From: Symbiodinium natans
Lineage: Eukaryota > Sar > Dinophyceae > Suessiales > Symbiodiniaceae
Length of the DNA: 64,000 nucleotides
Reading direction: 5' to 3'
Assembly: GCA_905221605.1 (NCBI GenBank)
Contig: CAJNDS010002169.1
Span: 62,001 to 126,000, forward strand
Shown: positions 18,706 to 31,076 of the stretch, piece after piece
Position numbering within the stretch: position 1 is the stretch's first letter
Layout of the letters: the number at the start of each line of letters is the position of its first letter
Program-made: the position numbers and the translations under genes
The notes under the pieces: model-generated
The model's input: only the letters and a program-made list of their open reading frames with translations
The model's database searches: none
Told to the model about the DNA's origin: nothing

Positions 18706-21575
18706 ATGAGGCTGAAATTAACGCATGAGGCCACCCCACTGCGTTGCATGGCTGTGAACATGTCGGGATGGAAAGGTTGTCCCAAAGAATGAACGCGCGC
18801 CCAGTGGTCCCGTTTCAGGAAGCACCGAAACACAAGTCGCTAGTGACTGCAGTTGGATGGTGATGAGCTGAGATACCGGAAGTGTCGCTTCCACATAATG
18901 AAAGCACTTTCAGCACTGAACACTATGCTCAGGTACAAGACTGGCAAGCAATACGAGCTGCTGTCAGCCGGTGATGATCAGGTTGCGGGGCGCATGCAGG
19001 GACAGGGTCTGTTCTCTTAGGTTGCGTAAGCAGGGTCTGCAACTTGCCAAAGAGCTCTTTTAGCTTGGAGTAGAAGCAGACTCCTAGTTTGGATTTTTCG
19101 TTGCTGACATGTTTCTAGGGCCAATGCCTGCCGTGACAGTTACAGAAGCTGTTCCTGGCTGTCAGTATCTGACCACGTCTGATCACTCCACGATGGACAG
19201 AGTTCTCCAGAAGCATGTGGCTTCTGCTTCAGGAAATCTGGAAGTGGCACGTGGAGGGATCCCCGATAGCAAGTGTCTCAGAGCCGCGGCTGGATGCTTC
19301 ATCTCATACAGCAAGTTACAACACTGGCCGAGTTATAGAGTGGCTAGCCAGCCAGTGGCTTGTGTGCTGTTTTGAAGTCAGCTTTTCAACTCTGTACGGC
19401 CGTGTCGTGCCTCGTCCCATGACGCCACTCCAGACATCGGCATCGCCCAGGTGAAGCTGGGAAGCTGCGAGTCCTTCTGCACGGTGCTGCTCTGGGTTTC
19501 TGTGTTGATGAGAGTAGGATGGAGAGTAGGACTGAGCAGGAACATTTCGCACTGCAGCTCTGTGACGAAGAGTTCTGTGTAATAGTGATCTGATCATTGC
19601 ACTCTTTCATTCCTTAGCCCGCAAGATCCTGATGCAAGAGGCCATGGCATGGATGCCCAGTGGCAAAGGCATGGCCGAAGCCTCCAGTGCGTTCAAAAGC
19701 TGCGCATGACTTGTTGTGCAACTTCTAGTGTGGCCTTCCTTGCAGTTTCAGTGCGACTGTAGCCAATGATGGTAGTAGCCAAGCCATGCCACGCTCCCTG
19801 GCTGACTGTGCCAGGCTCCGAAAACACGTTTGCACTTGGATGCGCAGATGGGACATTCAGACTGGTCAGTGAAACCGGCCGGGAAGAAAAGAAGGCCCAT
19901 GTGCATGGTGTGGCCTGCATATATTGGCCTATAGATACATGGGTCATCATGGGTCACATGTGCTGAAAGCAGTGGCAGGTCGATGCGCACAGGGGTGCAG
20001 TCATCTCGCTGCGCTGGAGCTTTGATGGCCTCGTTCCCAGGGCGAGACTTGCCAAGCTGGTAAAGCTGGTAAAGCTGCAAAGCGCTGAAAGACCTGTGCG
20101 TCAGGTTCTGCCATCGCGACGGCTGGCGAAGATGGCATCGTCAAGGCACCGAAGGGACGTGTGACATGAAGGTCTGCGGGGTGTTGAGGTCATGAAGGAA
20201 GTCGCGTTGCTGCAGGTCTGGTCCAGAAGCGGAATGCTACGGTCAGCACTTGCACAGCAGTCCATCGCCGAGAGAGACCAAGACTATCTGACACTGGCCA
20301 CTGGCAACGTGGGACTCATCCAAGGGACTCATCAGAAGTTATCTGAAGTTGTAAATCAGCTTGTAGCTCTGAGGTCCCATGCCATCTACTCGGTGGTTTG
20401 GTCTCCGGATTGTCTGGATCTGAGCAGATGTACAGTTCTCCTGCTCTGCTGCAGAACAGTTCTCCACTGAATGCAGGTGAGCACATTCTCTTTGCGTGCA
20501 GTTCGAAGATCCACCTCAAATCCATTCAGGAGCCTCTGTGATTGCTGAGCACTGATGCGACTGCTGTGTTACTCATCTGATCTGCCATGTGCTCGTGTTC
20601 TGCCCTGGGCAAGGCCGGCCAGAAGCAGGTCGAGTGGAAGGCACCTGCCACACGCAGTCAGCAGCGAAGTACGGAGCTGACTACAGCAGTGCCACGAAGC
20701 CCGGAGGCGCACGATGGCGTCGTCATGATGCTCGACTGGTCCTTTGTCAATAACACGATCCTTTCTGCCGGTGAAGACTGCCGGCCATGAACTCAGGCGA
20801 GTGATTCAGCAATAACCAGCTTGCTCTGGGAGCTGCTGAGGTACAAGATTTGGGACTGTTATGGTCGGCTTCTTTTCAACTCAGCTCCTCTCGATCACGT
20901 AGTGACCTCCATTGCCGGAAGCACAGTTAGTATCTTCACGGTATTCAGCCGCAGACCCCACGAAAAAACACGCAATTCAGTGTTGACGGTCGCTAGCTAA
21001 GGCATGGTCCCCGACTGGCAAACATTTCGCCGTTGGAAGCTTCAACGCACTTGTCTAAGCGCTTGTCATGGAAGCACCAGAACTCGTTGTTGTTGTCTCG
21101 CATCTCTTATTGAGCCTTGGCCCAGACACTGAAGCTCTGTGACCGCACTGGCTGGTCCTACTGCGCAGATCCCGGTTGTCCTCAACACTTTGTTCGTTCC
21201 CTGCATTCTTTGCAGTGCAGGCATGTTGCATGAGGCCAATGCCCGTTCTATCCAAGGTCGTGAAGCGCCAGATGTCGGCTCTATCTTCTCCATCTCCTGG
21301 TGCAATGTGAGACTCCCAGAAGTTGCTTGAAGGTTCCATTGTTGCCGCCAACTTGTGTGTCCAGGACGGTACGCAGCTTGCCTGTGGTACCGGGAGTGGC
21401 CACGTTGTGTTCGGAAGCCTTGTTGCCCAGTCCCCGGATAACAGCTGCAGCCAGCACAAAAGTGGCACGCAGACCTTCGAAGACCAAATCCGGGGTCCGC
21501 ATTCGCCGTATCAAGGAAAGGAGCTGCACGTGGCAGAACATGGATGTGACCCTAGATGAGAACAACATGATCACT
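18706..21575 (+). CDS. IFT80: IFT80 exons 1-19 (first WD40 propeller and start of second)
   Basis: Exons with donor type: 18706-18770 GA; 18933-18981 GT; 19233-19272 GT; 19618-19686 GT; 19815-19894 GC; 19979-20028 GC; 20105-20145 GC; 20216-20259 GT; 20374-20411 GT; 20477-20529 GA; 20614-20640 GC; 20707-20783 GC; 20841-20913 GC; 21002-21046 GC; 21126-21162 GC; 21221-21244 GT; 21272-21306 GT; 21365-21429 GT; 21521-21575 GC. Exons 3, 4 and 16 have less certain ends. Phases agree at every join listed. The readings contain A-G-E-D-G-I-V-K, S-A-G-E-D-C-R-Y-K-I-W-D and G-S-G-H-V-V-F-G, normal WD40 strand patterns. Exon 11 is only 27 bases. Confidence 0.85.
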
Positions 21576-24500
21576 GCTCCTCGGCAGAATTCGGGAACCC
21601 TCTCCCATTGCCCGCTGTCTAGTCTCCCGTCTTGATTGCTATGCTCATCGCTGCTGTGTCCTGGTCGTCTTGTCACTGCTGTTCGTTTGCGAACATGCCT
21701 GGTGAGCTTGCGACGGGCTTACGAGCTTGAGTTTAGGTTGTGGACATTCTCAATGAGACAAAGGAGGCAGGGGTCAGCTTTCTGCAGTTTAAGTGGGAAG
21801 CATGCACGGGATCTCTGCGGAAGACCAACTTTGCGACAGGAGTTGGATTTCCGTGATCGAGTCACCGACATGCTGCTCCCTGAAACGCTTGCTGTCAGGG
21901 TGTTCTCGCTGCTCGTGTTCTGTGCATTCGGTGCATTCCACATTCTTGTCTTTCACCCTAGTGAGACAGAATCCGAACTGCGGTTGGGACGAGAGACGCT
22001 GCTTCACAGGTCGCTGGCCTATGGAGCTCTGGTTGTAAACACCAACAGCCAATGCTTCATCTATCAGTCGACAAACTGGAACACGTGGAGAGCTCGGGGA
22101 TGTCACCACCTGAACTTGAGAAACAGCATTTTCATCGACATTTCCCAGGCCACACGTAGAGGACTTGAAAGAGCCACCGACCCTCATCGTCCAGTGCATG
22201 CCTGAGGACCAGACACCCATCGAAGTGTCTTGCCCAGTTTGCGGGAGTTTGTTCTGGCTAGAGCTACAGAGCAAGGTGCCCGCACCATTTCGCTCTGGTC
22301 GACGCCAACGGAATTCAAATCATCAACTACGAAGGCACCTTCTCAGCTAGGATTCACTTTCAGCACAGCTGCCCCCGTTTCCGTGTCAGGCCGGCAGTTG
22401 TCTACCATAAAAATGAGCGGCCTCCGCTATGAGTTCTTGAACCACCAGACATTGAGTCTGCCTGGCTTTTTATATTCTTGTTCGTTGTAGAGTCTCCAGA
22501 GCTGTTTATTTGAGTGTTGCTGGCGCTGCAGGCATTTGCAGAGATGCCGTTGCGCTGGTAGATCCTGCTCAACCTAAGCAGATTCGTCCCCTCCCAAGCT
22601 AAGCTGAGCGAGTCTGAACGTTAGTACATCTTCAGGGCACGTTAGGCCATGTAATTGTCAATGGGCTTGTAAAGTCCTTACCAAATCAGGTGTGTTCGAC
22701 GTTTTCACCGGCCGTCCCATGCATCCGCAGGGGCCACCGTCTCAGCGCAAGCACGATGGAATCTGTCAGGTTCTCACAACGTGATGCGTTGGCAGCAAAG
22801 GACTTCCATCCAGCACAAACTGGACATCGTGCGCATTTCTCTCAACCAGCAGGGTCGTGCCCTCGGGAACAGCTGATCGCCCTCTGCGCTCATGAGCGTC
22901 ACATGCTTGTCGGCTTCCACCAGCGCGATGTTGAAGTACGGCCAACCTTCATGTAAGGATCGGGCAGTGATCGCAAGATCGCTATCTTGGACAAGAACAA
23001 GGCAGAGTGGCAGAGTGGCGGTGATAGGGGGAACAGCTTGAACAGCTTGAGCAGCTTGTGAACAGCTTGAAGCTGCCTCTCTTTCCAGGACTTGTACCTC
23101 ACCAAGGCCATGCATCCAGTCCGCTCTTCAGCCTGCTGATGCTGTGAAAACAATGAAGTTCTCGCATGTTATCATGTTATCGCCTGTTGCTGTGAACCAT
23201 CAAGGACAAGACTGAGAAGCTTGGTGCCATGGTGGATACATTCATGTGGAATGACAGTACAGACATGCCACCCGACTGGAGAAGAGGAGGCACTGAGTTG
23301 TGAGAGCCTCATGTCATTCGTGGCACTAAGGCTCATTGCACTGATTGACGAAAAGCTGGTGATCTTCATTTATCCAGCTGTCTGTTTCGTGGACAAGGAT
23401 CTTGGTAGCGGCTTTGTGGCACATCCCCAGTCGGCTGTGTTATGCCATCGTTTTTTTCGGGGCAGGACTTGCTTCCCAAAACGCTGCAGTCAAAGACCTG
23501 CGCTGATGCTGGCAAGCGGCAGCCTCAGAGCTCAGCAGGGAAAGCGTGGTTTCCGGGGCTGCTGATGTGATCTCCAGACCTTGGAGCGCTTAGGTTCCAC
23601 TTGGAGAAATCCTTGAAACGTAGACTTCTGATCCTTCATTGCGTAGCCTGATAGGGATATGAGTTGAAGCGGGGTCATCTCCCTGTTTGAGCTCTCAGGT
23701 ATGCACAGATCGTTGCGTTCTACGGCTCCAACTGCACAATCAGAAAGGTTCCTTGGTCTTGGAGCAATTGGAGCACTGGGGGGCAGCGAGTCCTCGAGAC
23801 CTGACACGGCTCATTGGTTTGAGAAAAGGCGGACGGATCAGACCTGGCAGATGCCTCGGTGGGCATCCATCTTGTGATGCTTGGATGGCAGATCGCGTAG
23901 GCTATGGTAAGGGTAGTGCATTTCCAAGGCCATGGTTACCACACCATACCCTCAGCTGTGGCTCGGCTTGCAAGCGGTCTGCACAGCATCATACAGCGTC
24001 ACAGCGTCACAGCTCGTCTTCCTCGTGGTGGCTTGTGATGATTTGCGGTGCAGGCTGTATACGCATTTTGAGAAGGGCCAGTGGGAGCAGGCCGGTCACT
24101 CAGCTGCTTTGGTCCCTTTGGGTGTTTCCTAGTCTCTTAGGCTGTGCGGCTGTGTCGATATGTGAAGTCGCCAGAGCTCTGGGCTTCCTTGGCGGCCGGG
24201 GGCCCCAGAAGCGCGAGATATCTTTAGTCAGCAACGCGCACAGTCACAGCGTGACTGTGTGCGGTGTTTACGCACAGCAACTAGCAGTGCCATGAAGGCA
24301 TGGCTTCAAACATCCCTATTTCACATGACTGTATGCGCATGCCGACGGGTATAGGCCAAGAGAAGCAGGGAATATTTCTGCTGCCAAAGACAAGCAGCTG
24401 ATGCATTCTGGGGCATCATCCTGGGACGGTTGGACGACCTTCCTGCAACAACACAGCGACCTAAGTGGGGGCAGGTTCGATTTTCTTAAACGGTGTTGGA

Positions 24501-27500
24501 AGCTACATGGATACGAACTGAGGGCAGTTCTCAGTTCTCTCGACAGCAAACTAGTCTAAGTAGGATGCGTCACATGGTGTTTGAGAAGTTCAATTCATCA
24601 GAGTGTCCACTCCTGATAGCAAAGGAGATGGTTAAAGGCCAGGGGTCAGGAAGCCCAACTAACCGACACAGGGGTGAAAATGTACCTGCCTTTTGCCGGT
24701 GGCAACCTGATATGGCAACACGAGGGTGCTAGTGTCAGCAGCTGCTTGTGCGCTTGCAACCCGAAGCACACAATGCTCAAAGAAATCCCTGCCAGATCTC
24801 ATATAGCACTTGCGCAGGAGAGTGGGATGCCATTCTGTGTATGTGCAAAAGCAAGAACCTTGTTGTTGACTGTTACGACCTTTTTTTGTTGGATCAGCCG
24901 TCTATTGGGCCGGGCATTTGGACAGTCCCGGCAAATGTTCCATCAACCTTGCGGTATGTTCCAACAGCATCTTCGCAAGTGCCGGAGTTTCTCACAGTGA
25001 CGTGCTGCTTTTCCTTTCAACCCTGAAATTTGTGCGACGTGTTTCGCGATATGAACAAGCAGGGAAGCAGTGCTGACAGGGGTGAGCCAAGCATTTTCAG
25101 AGCACGAATCGTCTTCATGCCCAACACGGTCCAACTTCTCTCATTTTGTGCAAAGACACGTGGTACGAGGCAGCAGCACTGCATTGTGAGGCCATGGCGA
25201 TCCATCAGCGGGCGCTGGACACCGTTGAGATTGTATGATCCCCAGATGACCCAGCTGTGAAGAGCCAGTTGGAGAGCCGGACTTCAGGAATGCTAGATGA
25301 ATGTTTGCTTTGCAGGCTCTAGCCGCAATAGAAGAGGTCGACAAAGTGCAGTGAGGGCCCTACAAGGTCTCGACAGGCGTATGCCGAACGCTTCTGCATA
25401 CCTGACGACAACAGAGGTTCGTTGCTCACATCAACAAGCTGCCTGCTCCTGAAAACTGATTTGCAAGGGAAATGTAGATGTGGTGCTACGTAGCGTTGCA
25501 AGCATTGCATGGCCACCGCTCCTGATCATGCTCCCGGAGGCCCGATGATGTCCTTAAGTCTGCAGAACTAGCATTGTTCTGTAAACGGCCAGATGAGGTC
25601 AGCAGCTGAGTTCATGAACGAGCTTTGTTGCAGTTCGATGTCTACAGCACCCAACAGTTGTGTGAGAGTTCCTTCTGATAAGGCGCTCAACATCTTGCTA
25701 CAGAACAGGCGCATCTACCGCGCCATCAAGTCCATGCCTTGCAAAAGTGTGCAAGCGAAAAGTGTGTGTGTGTGTGTGTGCACGTGCGTGCGTGCGTGAG
25801 TGTGTGTGTGTGTGTGCATTCAGAGTGTGGCGGGGGAGTGTCTCTGGCTTGCGATCTCTCATCGTGTTCAATGTGTGGAATTGGGCGGCTGAGGCTCAAC
25901 ATTCGCCTCCACAGATGGAATGATGCTCTGGAGCTGGCCTGCTGAAGCTGGATTTCGCTCTTTCTATGTTCTCCTCTCATTTGGAGCCTTTATCTTTTCG
26001 GTGTCTTTTCCGTATTCTTTTTTATGGTCTGGTGGTCCCCTGGTCTGCTGGTCGTTGGTCCCGCGGCCTGCTGGTCCTTTGGTTCCTAGTCTGGCCCCAG
26101 TATGGCCTGCTGGTCCCGTGGACCCACGGCCTGCTGACCTGCAGTTCATCTTGTTTCATGGTGGTCTACCGGATGATTTGCTTGCAAATGGCTGGGCTGG
26201 GTGTGGTTCACTGATCTGTGGAGGCCCCACCCTCCCCCTCCCCCCCCCCCCCCTCCCCTCCCCCCCCCCTCCCCTCCCCCCCCACCTCCCCCCCCTCCCC
26301 CCCCCCCTCCCCCCCCCCCCCCCCCCCCCCCCTCCCCCCCCCTCCCCCCCTCCCCCCCCCCCCTCGGAAAGGGTTGAAGAAGCGGCTGTGCTTTGTCAAG
26401 TTCCGAACCGCTCTATGCCTCTACCTGTGGAACACAAAGCTCAGGATGCCAAATTCTGAATTCCTGCTTCTATGGAGACAGAAATGGGTGGAGATGTATA
26501 TACTTTGTATTTGTATGTCTGCACGTTTTCTTGAAATACGGCGTTTTTTTTTTTTGAGGGGGGGGGTGGCCATAACCTTGGATGCATCAGGACCGCCTCT
26601 AATTTCTCTACCTGTTTGTAATAGAATCAGGAGACACTTTAAACCTGCCGATCCCTTGCGAAGGAAACCTCCAATTCTGTATATGTTATTGGGAGACGTG
26701 TAGTTCCTCCCTGTACTTCACTCTGCTTACTGGCGTACGGGAAACCTTTGTTTTTCTATAACATGTATTTTTAACGCTGCGCGACCTGCCTCGGCCTGGC
26801 CCAGCGCAGCCCCCTGAGCATGTGGAGTCCGCAACCAGGCACCTTGAAGTTCCGGTCATGTAGGTGTCTAGGGCTGACAAAAACAAAAAACCAGTGCAGA
26901 GCTTTGCATCGCGTTCGGCGTTAGGGTGAGGGGGTACTTGGAATGGGGGTGTCGGTGGGGCTGTGAGAGGGGGGTGCCTGCAATCGAGCCCAACATGACC
27001 CCTGGTCCGGATGCACGGTCGGCCCCCGCGCACGTTGGCCATGAGGGGTACCCATTTCAGCCAATAAAGTGGCCAACCTGTTTCATGCTCCCCATACTCC
27101 TACGGCCCGAGGCCTCGGCGGATTCACTTGTGCGTCAATAGGACACATAGGACAACCTCTGCTGATTCTATTTTTCATAAGAATATTCTGAAGCACACGC
27201 CTGTTTCTCCATTTACAATACAAAAAGTCTTCGTTTCCATTTTGAACAAATTGGAGTTGGGCCAACTGGAGTTGAAAGTGGACAGTGGTTCTTTCTGCAC
27301 TCGGGGCTCTGGGGCTCTAGGGCCCTAGGGTCTATATCCATAAGCCCCTTGTGCACAGGCTGGGTCATGATTTTCAAACGGCTGTGTTCTTGAAGAGTGG
27401 CGAAACTCTGGATCATCTAAAATCTGTGGACGCCAGCGAGTCTTGCAGAACGAATACGGGCTGAAGATAGGTCGTAACTGTGTAGCATGTCAATGTCTCT

Positions 27501-28121
27501 CAGAGGTTCGAGCACGTAGGGTTGTCAGAGTAGCACTATGAGTTTGAGGGGCCATCATCTAGACACTGCTGCTGTAGCTCTACTGTAGAAGCTTGCAGTA
27601 GACCTCCTGGCAGTTCAATCCTGATCACTGGCATGAAGTCATCGATGCCTGCAGGCGCTGAAGCACCAGACGCATGTCGACACCGTCCTTGCATACAGGC
27701 AGCAGCATCTTCAACAAATGAAGCACGCTTGCTTCTGAGTATTTTCGCTTCGTTGGCCACGAGAATGCAAAACCTGAGTTTTCTGGGGGCCGCTCCGAGA
27801 TACAAGCAGGATTCAGTATGCCTGAGGTTGAGACCAATGACCAGTTCAAGCAGTGGGCGACACAAGTCGAAGTCGATCCGGGCTTAGCTTTCTCCGAACA
27901 AGATCTATTTTGCATGGTTGGGTCTTGTTTGTCTTGTTGACTTGCGGTCTGAGTCAAAGGACTGGGAGACCGTCAAACGAAAGATTGCAGTAGAGAAGGA
28001 GCACGAGTCGACATCTACCGTGGCAGTCTTCATGCTCGCTGATCCTTTTTGTATGCTTTCCAGCGTCATAAGAGAACGTAGAAGTGATTCCGGTCTGGAA
28101 ATCGTTTGGGATTCTACTTGA
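18706..28121 (+). CDS. IFT80: Intraflagellar transport protein 80 (IFT80), about 45 or more exons
   Basis: IFT80 is a component of the IFT-B train that carries cargo into cilia and flagella; it has two WD40 propellers and a C-terminal helical repeat region. The joined exons follow the family order throughout: M-R-L-K-L start with an early V-N-M-S-G-W, repeats such as D-A-H-R-G-A-V-I-S-L-R-W-S and V-W-S-R-S-G-M-L-R-S, E-L-D-F-R-D-R-V-T-D-M in the middle, A-V-R-L-C-R-Y-V-K, T-H-V-D-T-V-L-A-Y-R-Q and the end D-W-E-T-V-K-R-K-I-A-V-E-K. The exact stop is uncertain: the last exon stays open to a TGA at 28119-28121. No frame-breaking change was found in the resolved exons, so the gene looks functional. 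Three adjoining entries give the exon positions. The largest intron (25937-27654) holds a long C/T tract. Confidence 0.9.
21737..24166 (+). CDS. IFT80: IFT80 exons 20-38 (second propeller and linker)
   Basis: Exons: 21737-21763 GA; 21840-21871 GC; 22010-22091 GC; 22162-22193 GT; 22276-22334 GC; 22390-22455 GT; 22532-22585 GT; 22690-22720 GC; 22801-22866 GA; 22968-23001 GC; 23089-23118 GT; 23205-23266 GC; 23331-23397 GA; 23466-23527 GA; 23699-23747 GT; 23829-23846 GC; 23929-23954 GC; 24054-24090 GC; 24141-24166 GT. Landmarks are N-W-N-T-W-R-D-L-K-E, H-F-A-L-V-D-A-N-G, D-R-K-I-A-I-L-D-K-N-K, F-V-D-K-D-L-L-P-K-T-L and P-Y-P-Q-L. The exon at 23829 is 18 bases (six codons, A-D-G-S-D-L). Borders at 23118 and 23527 are the weakest. 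Confidence 0.82.
25170..28121 (+). CDS. IFT80: IFT80 exons 39 to end (helical repeat region)
   Basis: Exons: about 25170-25232 (start unresolved, GT donor); 25316-25350 GT; about 25375-25410 and 25593-25735 (only the 25735 end, GC, is firm); 25894-25936 GC; 27655-27722 GC; about 27818-27874 GA; 27960 to the stop near 28121. Readings include E-A-M-A-I-H-Q-R-A-L-D-T-V-E-I, A-L-A-A-I-E-E-V-D-K-V-Q, D-K-A-L-N-I-L-L-Q, R-L-H-R-W-N-D-A-L-E-L, then A-L-K-H-Q-T-H-V-D-T-V. At least one more small exon is needed between 24167 and 25170 to reconcile phase. Confidence 0.75.
25761..25818. repeat. (GT)n microsatellite in an IFT80 intron
   Basis: GT/CGTG dinucleotide runs within the intron 25736-25893. Confidence 0.9.
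26224..26363. repeat. C-rich polypyrimidine tract in the largest IFT80 intron
   Basis: About 140 bases of C with single T interruptions, e.g. repeated CCCCCCCCTCCCC. ORFs reading poly-Pro or poly-Gly across it are artefacts. Length may be unreliable. Confidence 0.9.
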
Positions 28122-30270
28122 CGGGAGGGATTGGCTGGAAAAAGACAGATCCGGCTTGTGTTCCAGCGAAAAAGGCTACGTCCCGACAACACCGAGGAGA
28201 ATCGTACTTGGTAAGCGCTCACACACTCATTCCCCACCTTCCGGAGCAATGACAAGGCAGTCCAAGGGTTCCATTTACACGTCCAAGATACCATGTCTCG
28301 AATCTGCAAAGCACACAATACCCACCGCACATACTGACGAGAATGCAACACCCGTGTGGGCGGAATGAAGGCTACTCTGAGTGCTGCGTGTACGTGATGG
28401 TATTCAGAAATATTCTCACGCAAATTTCTACGACTTTCCGGACACGATACAGGGCACCAGACATGACAGCACGAGGCTCGATATAAAAAGCATCCGACTA
28501 TGGCCGCTGTCCTTGGGCTGGCCCAACGACAAGAAGTCGTCACACCGGGAACGCTTGGTCGCACGCCTTTTGCACGGATTGGCTCGCGATATTGTATGAG
28601 CGTAGGATTGCGTAAATGAGTTGGTGAGCGGTTGCGATGTACGGCTCTTTTTTGAGCGAGTTGTAGATGTCATTGAACGTGCTCGAAGTGACACGTGTGT
28701 CAGTTATGTGATTCAACAATCCACAATCCCCAGCGAATTTTTCACTACAGTTGCAGGACCAGGAGATCAGAGCCGCCAACGGCGAAGTTGCTCCGGGCTA
28801 GTGTAGAGGCCTTGATGAGACGCACGGTTGAAGTGAACATTTGCAACTTTTTGCAACCGTGGAGAATTGGAGGCTTCTCTGCAGGCTTGTTTCACTCTAA
28901 CTGCCGGGGCCTTTTGGAGTCAGCAAAGTTTTTTCCACAAAGTTGTGGCTGCGCAACACCCCATTCTGTCGACCGCGTGGCTCAGGTTCACGACACTGGT
29001 GAATAGCCAGCAGAAGTGAATAGGTAGGCCCAGCGCCAGGTCAAAAGTGCACCCAAAAGCACTGGCAGTCGAACCAAGCCAAGCATACTCCCCAAAATCA
29101 TGCCGAACCGTGAAAACCAGAACGCGAATTCAAAAGGGTGCTGGGCAGCAAGAGTCCAGCCATCCGTTGCGTGTTGAATCAACAATGTGGCCGTCGGCTC
29201 GCTCTTGGCCTGCAAAACGGACATTGTCCTGGATTGCACACCTTCGGTTGTGCCACCATGCTAAGGCAGAAGGGAATCGCAACATGATTGCAGCTGTTTG
29301 GCTTTGTGAGCCTGGCAAAGTTGTCGCGCCGACCAAGGCACGTACAGCCATACAGTAAAGCTTGACGACCGAATTCCGCACAATGCCAATACGATCTGAA
29401 GCCAGACTCCTAACCACCAACGTCGAACAAGAGAAGGAGTAGCATTCAGTACCATCTGCAGTTGCTAGTTCGCTTCCCACGGGTGTCAACAACTCTTGGC
29501 AAACGTCAGGCTCTTACCGAGCTCGCTTGAACTTGACTAGACAGTTTGGTGTCGAGTTATGTGGAAGTTAGAAGCCTCCAACACGGTACGTCGGTTTAAG
29601 TAGCTTGAAGTGTCTCCGTACTTACAGAAGAGTCAAGGCTCCCATGACGAAGTCGCGGGTAGGGCATGGCACTCAGCGAGGGGTACGGTGAACCGTCCCT
29701 GCGTTTGTTCCTTCAGCCATCGTGAGCCTTGACGAGGCGGCGGCCTGACGGTCCGGAGGATGCGAATCCCATGAACCGTCGACTGCCCGCAGAGGCAGCG
29801 AAGTCGCAGCTGTCGCGCGACTGCACAGTCCTGCAGTATCCTGCAAGTGCCGTGTGATTCCAGTAACAGGTCGTGAGCAGACGAAAAGGCAACGAGCAGA
29901 GAGTGCCCTTGCCGAATCTTCGCCGCTGCGTCGCGAAAGCTTTCTGTTGGGCTCGATTTGTTCGGCTCGGGGAGAGAGGGCCCCCTGCTATCCCCTGCTC
30001 ATGTTTGCCAGGTAGGGCCTGGGAAGGGAGCGAAGGAGGAAGCAGCGCCAAGCAACGTCCCAACTGATCTGAAGCAGGCCGCAGCAAAGCCCATGCTTTT
30101 CTCATGGCTTTCGCTCTTTTCACATTCTGTCGCTTTGTAGCGGACACTCCGCTGCGCAAGGTGGAAAGTTGCGATTTCAGTTCTTGTTTGGCCGTCTTGG
30201 CCGCTGCTTGCATCAAAGGTTCTCGCCATGAAGCCCGATGCCCGCGTGAAGTGGTTGGCAAGAGCTGTGC
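28122..30270. other. No identifiable gene between IFT80 and the next exon-like ORFs
   Basis: About 2.1 kb. A 190-codon minus-strand ORF (29713-30285) has a Lys/Ala/Gln-rich reading, but it is antisense to exon-like readings on the + strand and I do not support it. A minus-strand ORF 27905-28564 is antisense to the end of IFT80. Unresolved exons on the + strand cannot be excluded. Confidence 0.45.
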
Positions 30271-31076
30271 AACAGGCACACCCACAGGCGCGGATGAGAG
30301 AACAGTCTTGAGGGTGTCGCTCGACGAAGCTCCGCAGCTCGGATGTCTCCCAGAATGTCAGGATGGTCGTTTGGCGCCCAAGTCCATTTACGACATCATC
30401 GCGCATGCCAAGTTTGCCAATGACGTAAGCGAGAAGTCTGGCCAGCGCATGTACTGAACTCAGCTTCTGGAGCTACAATTGCATCTTGTACCCTTGCGCA
30501 GAGAATTTTTAACAAGCCGCGAATCGGCCAGATCCTTCAAGGATGTGGAGGAATTTGGTAATGGCTCGCAAAAACATTAGCCGATTCTCGGGCAGACATT
30601 GCTAGCTTTGGAGAGCTGGCCAGGTTCATGTCCAATGTGTGTGGCAGTGTGAAATTCATGGAGGCCCTCGCCGATTGTATGTGCTGACCACATGGCACAT
30701 GGTGCGATGTGAGAACTCAACTAGAATCAACTACCGTATGGGTTTCAAGATTCTGCCCAAGGGCAGATGTGGGCAACACAAGTTTGATTCAAGCCTGCAA
30801 TCCAAACCGCCAGCGCCTGCGGACACTGCCTTCTCACATGAGAAGACCGCTTCAGCCACAGGTATGCGCATGACCCGCTTTATCACGTAAGCAAGTGTAG
30901 TATGATGACATATACTGAATGGTCCGAGCCGGCGAAGGTATCGCGTGGTGCACGCCAACCTGTCACTCTTCTCCACCCGGCAGCAGAAGTTTCTCGAGAA
31001 GGAGTGCGCGCTGGCAAAGCAGCAGCCTGCTCGCAGCCGAATTTGTAAAACCCAATGTAGACATGGGCAGCGAATG
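30271..31076 (+). CDS. Exon-like ORFs of an unidentified gene
   Basis: Four short + strand blocks look coding and are separated by plausible intron edges: about 30271-30440 (K-S-I-Y-D-I-I-A-H-A-K-F-A-N-D-V-S-E-K), about 30500-30570 (E-F-L-T-S-R-E-S-A-R-S-F-K-D-V-E-E-F-G), about 30590-30680 (D-I-A-S-F-G-E-L-A-R-F-M-S-N-V-C-G-S) and 30936-31038 (Y-R-V-V-H-A-N-L-S-L-F-S-T-R). A further block at 30711-30770 reads N-S-T-R-I-N-Y-R-M-G-F-K-I-L-P-K. No family was recognised and exon borders were not resolved. They are most likely one gene, given the spacing and shared strand. Confidence 0.4.

Noticed and set aside
26208-26703. Poly-Pro and poly-Gly ORFs
   Set aside because: They are translations of a C/T low-complexity tract inside an IFT80 intron.
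27905-28564. 219-codon minus-strand ORF
   Set aside because: It overlaps the last IFT80 exon in antisense, and composition gives no support.
29713-30285. 190-codon minus-strand ORF, Lys/Ala-rich
   Set aside because: It is antisense to exon-like + strand readings, has no recognisable motif and would be the only minus-strand gene.
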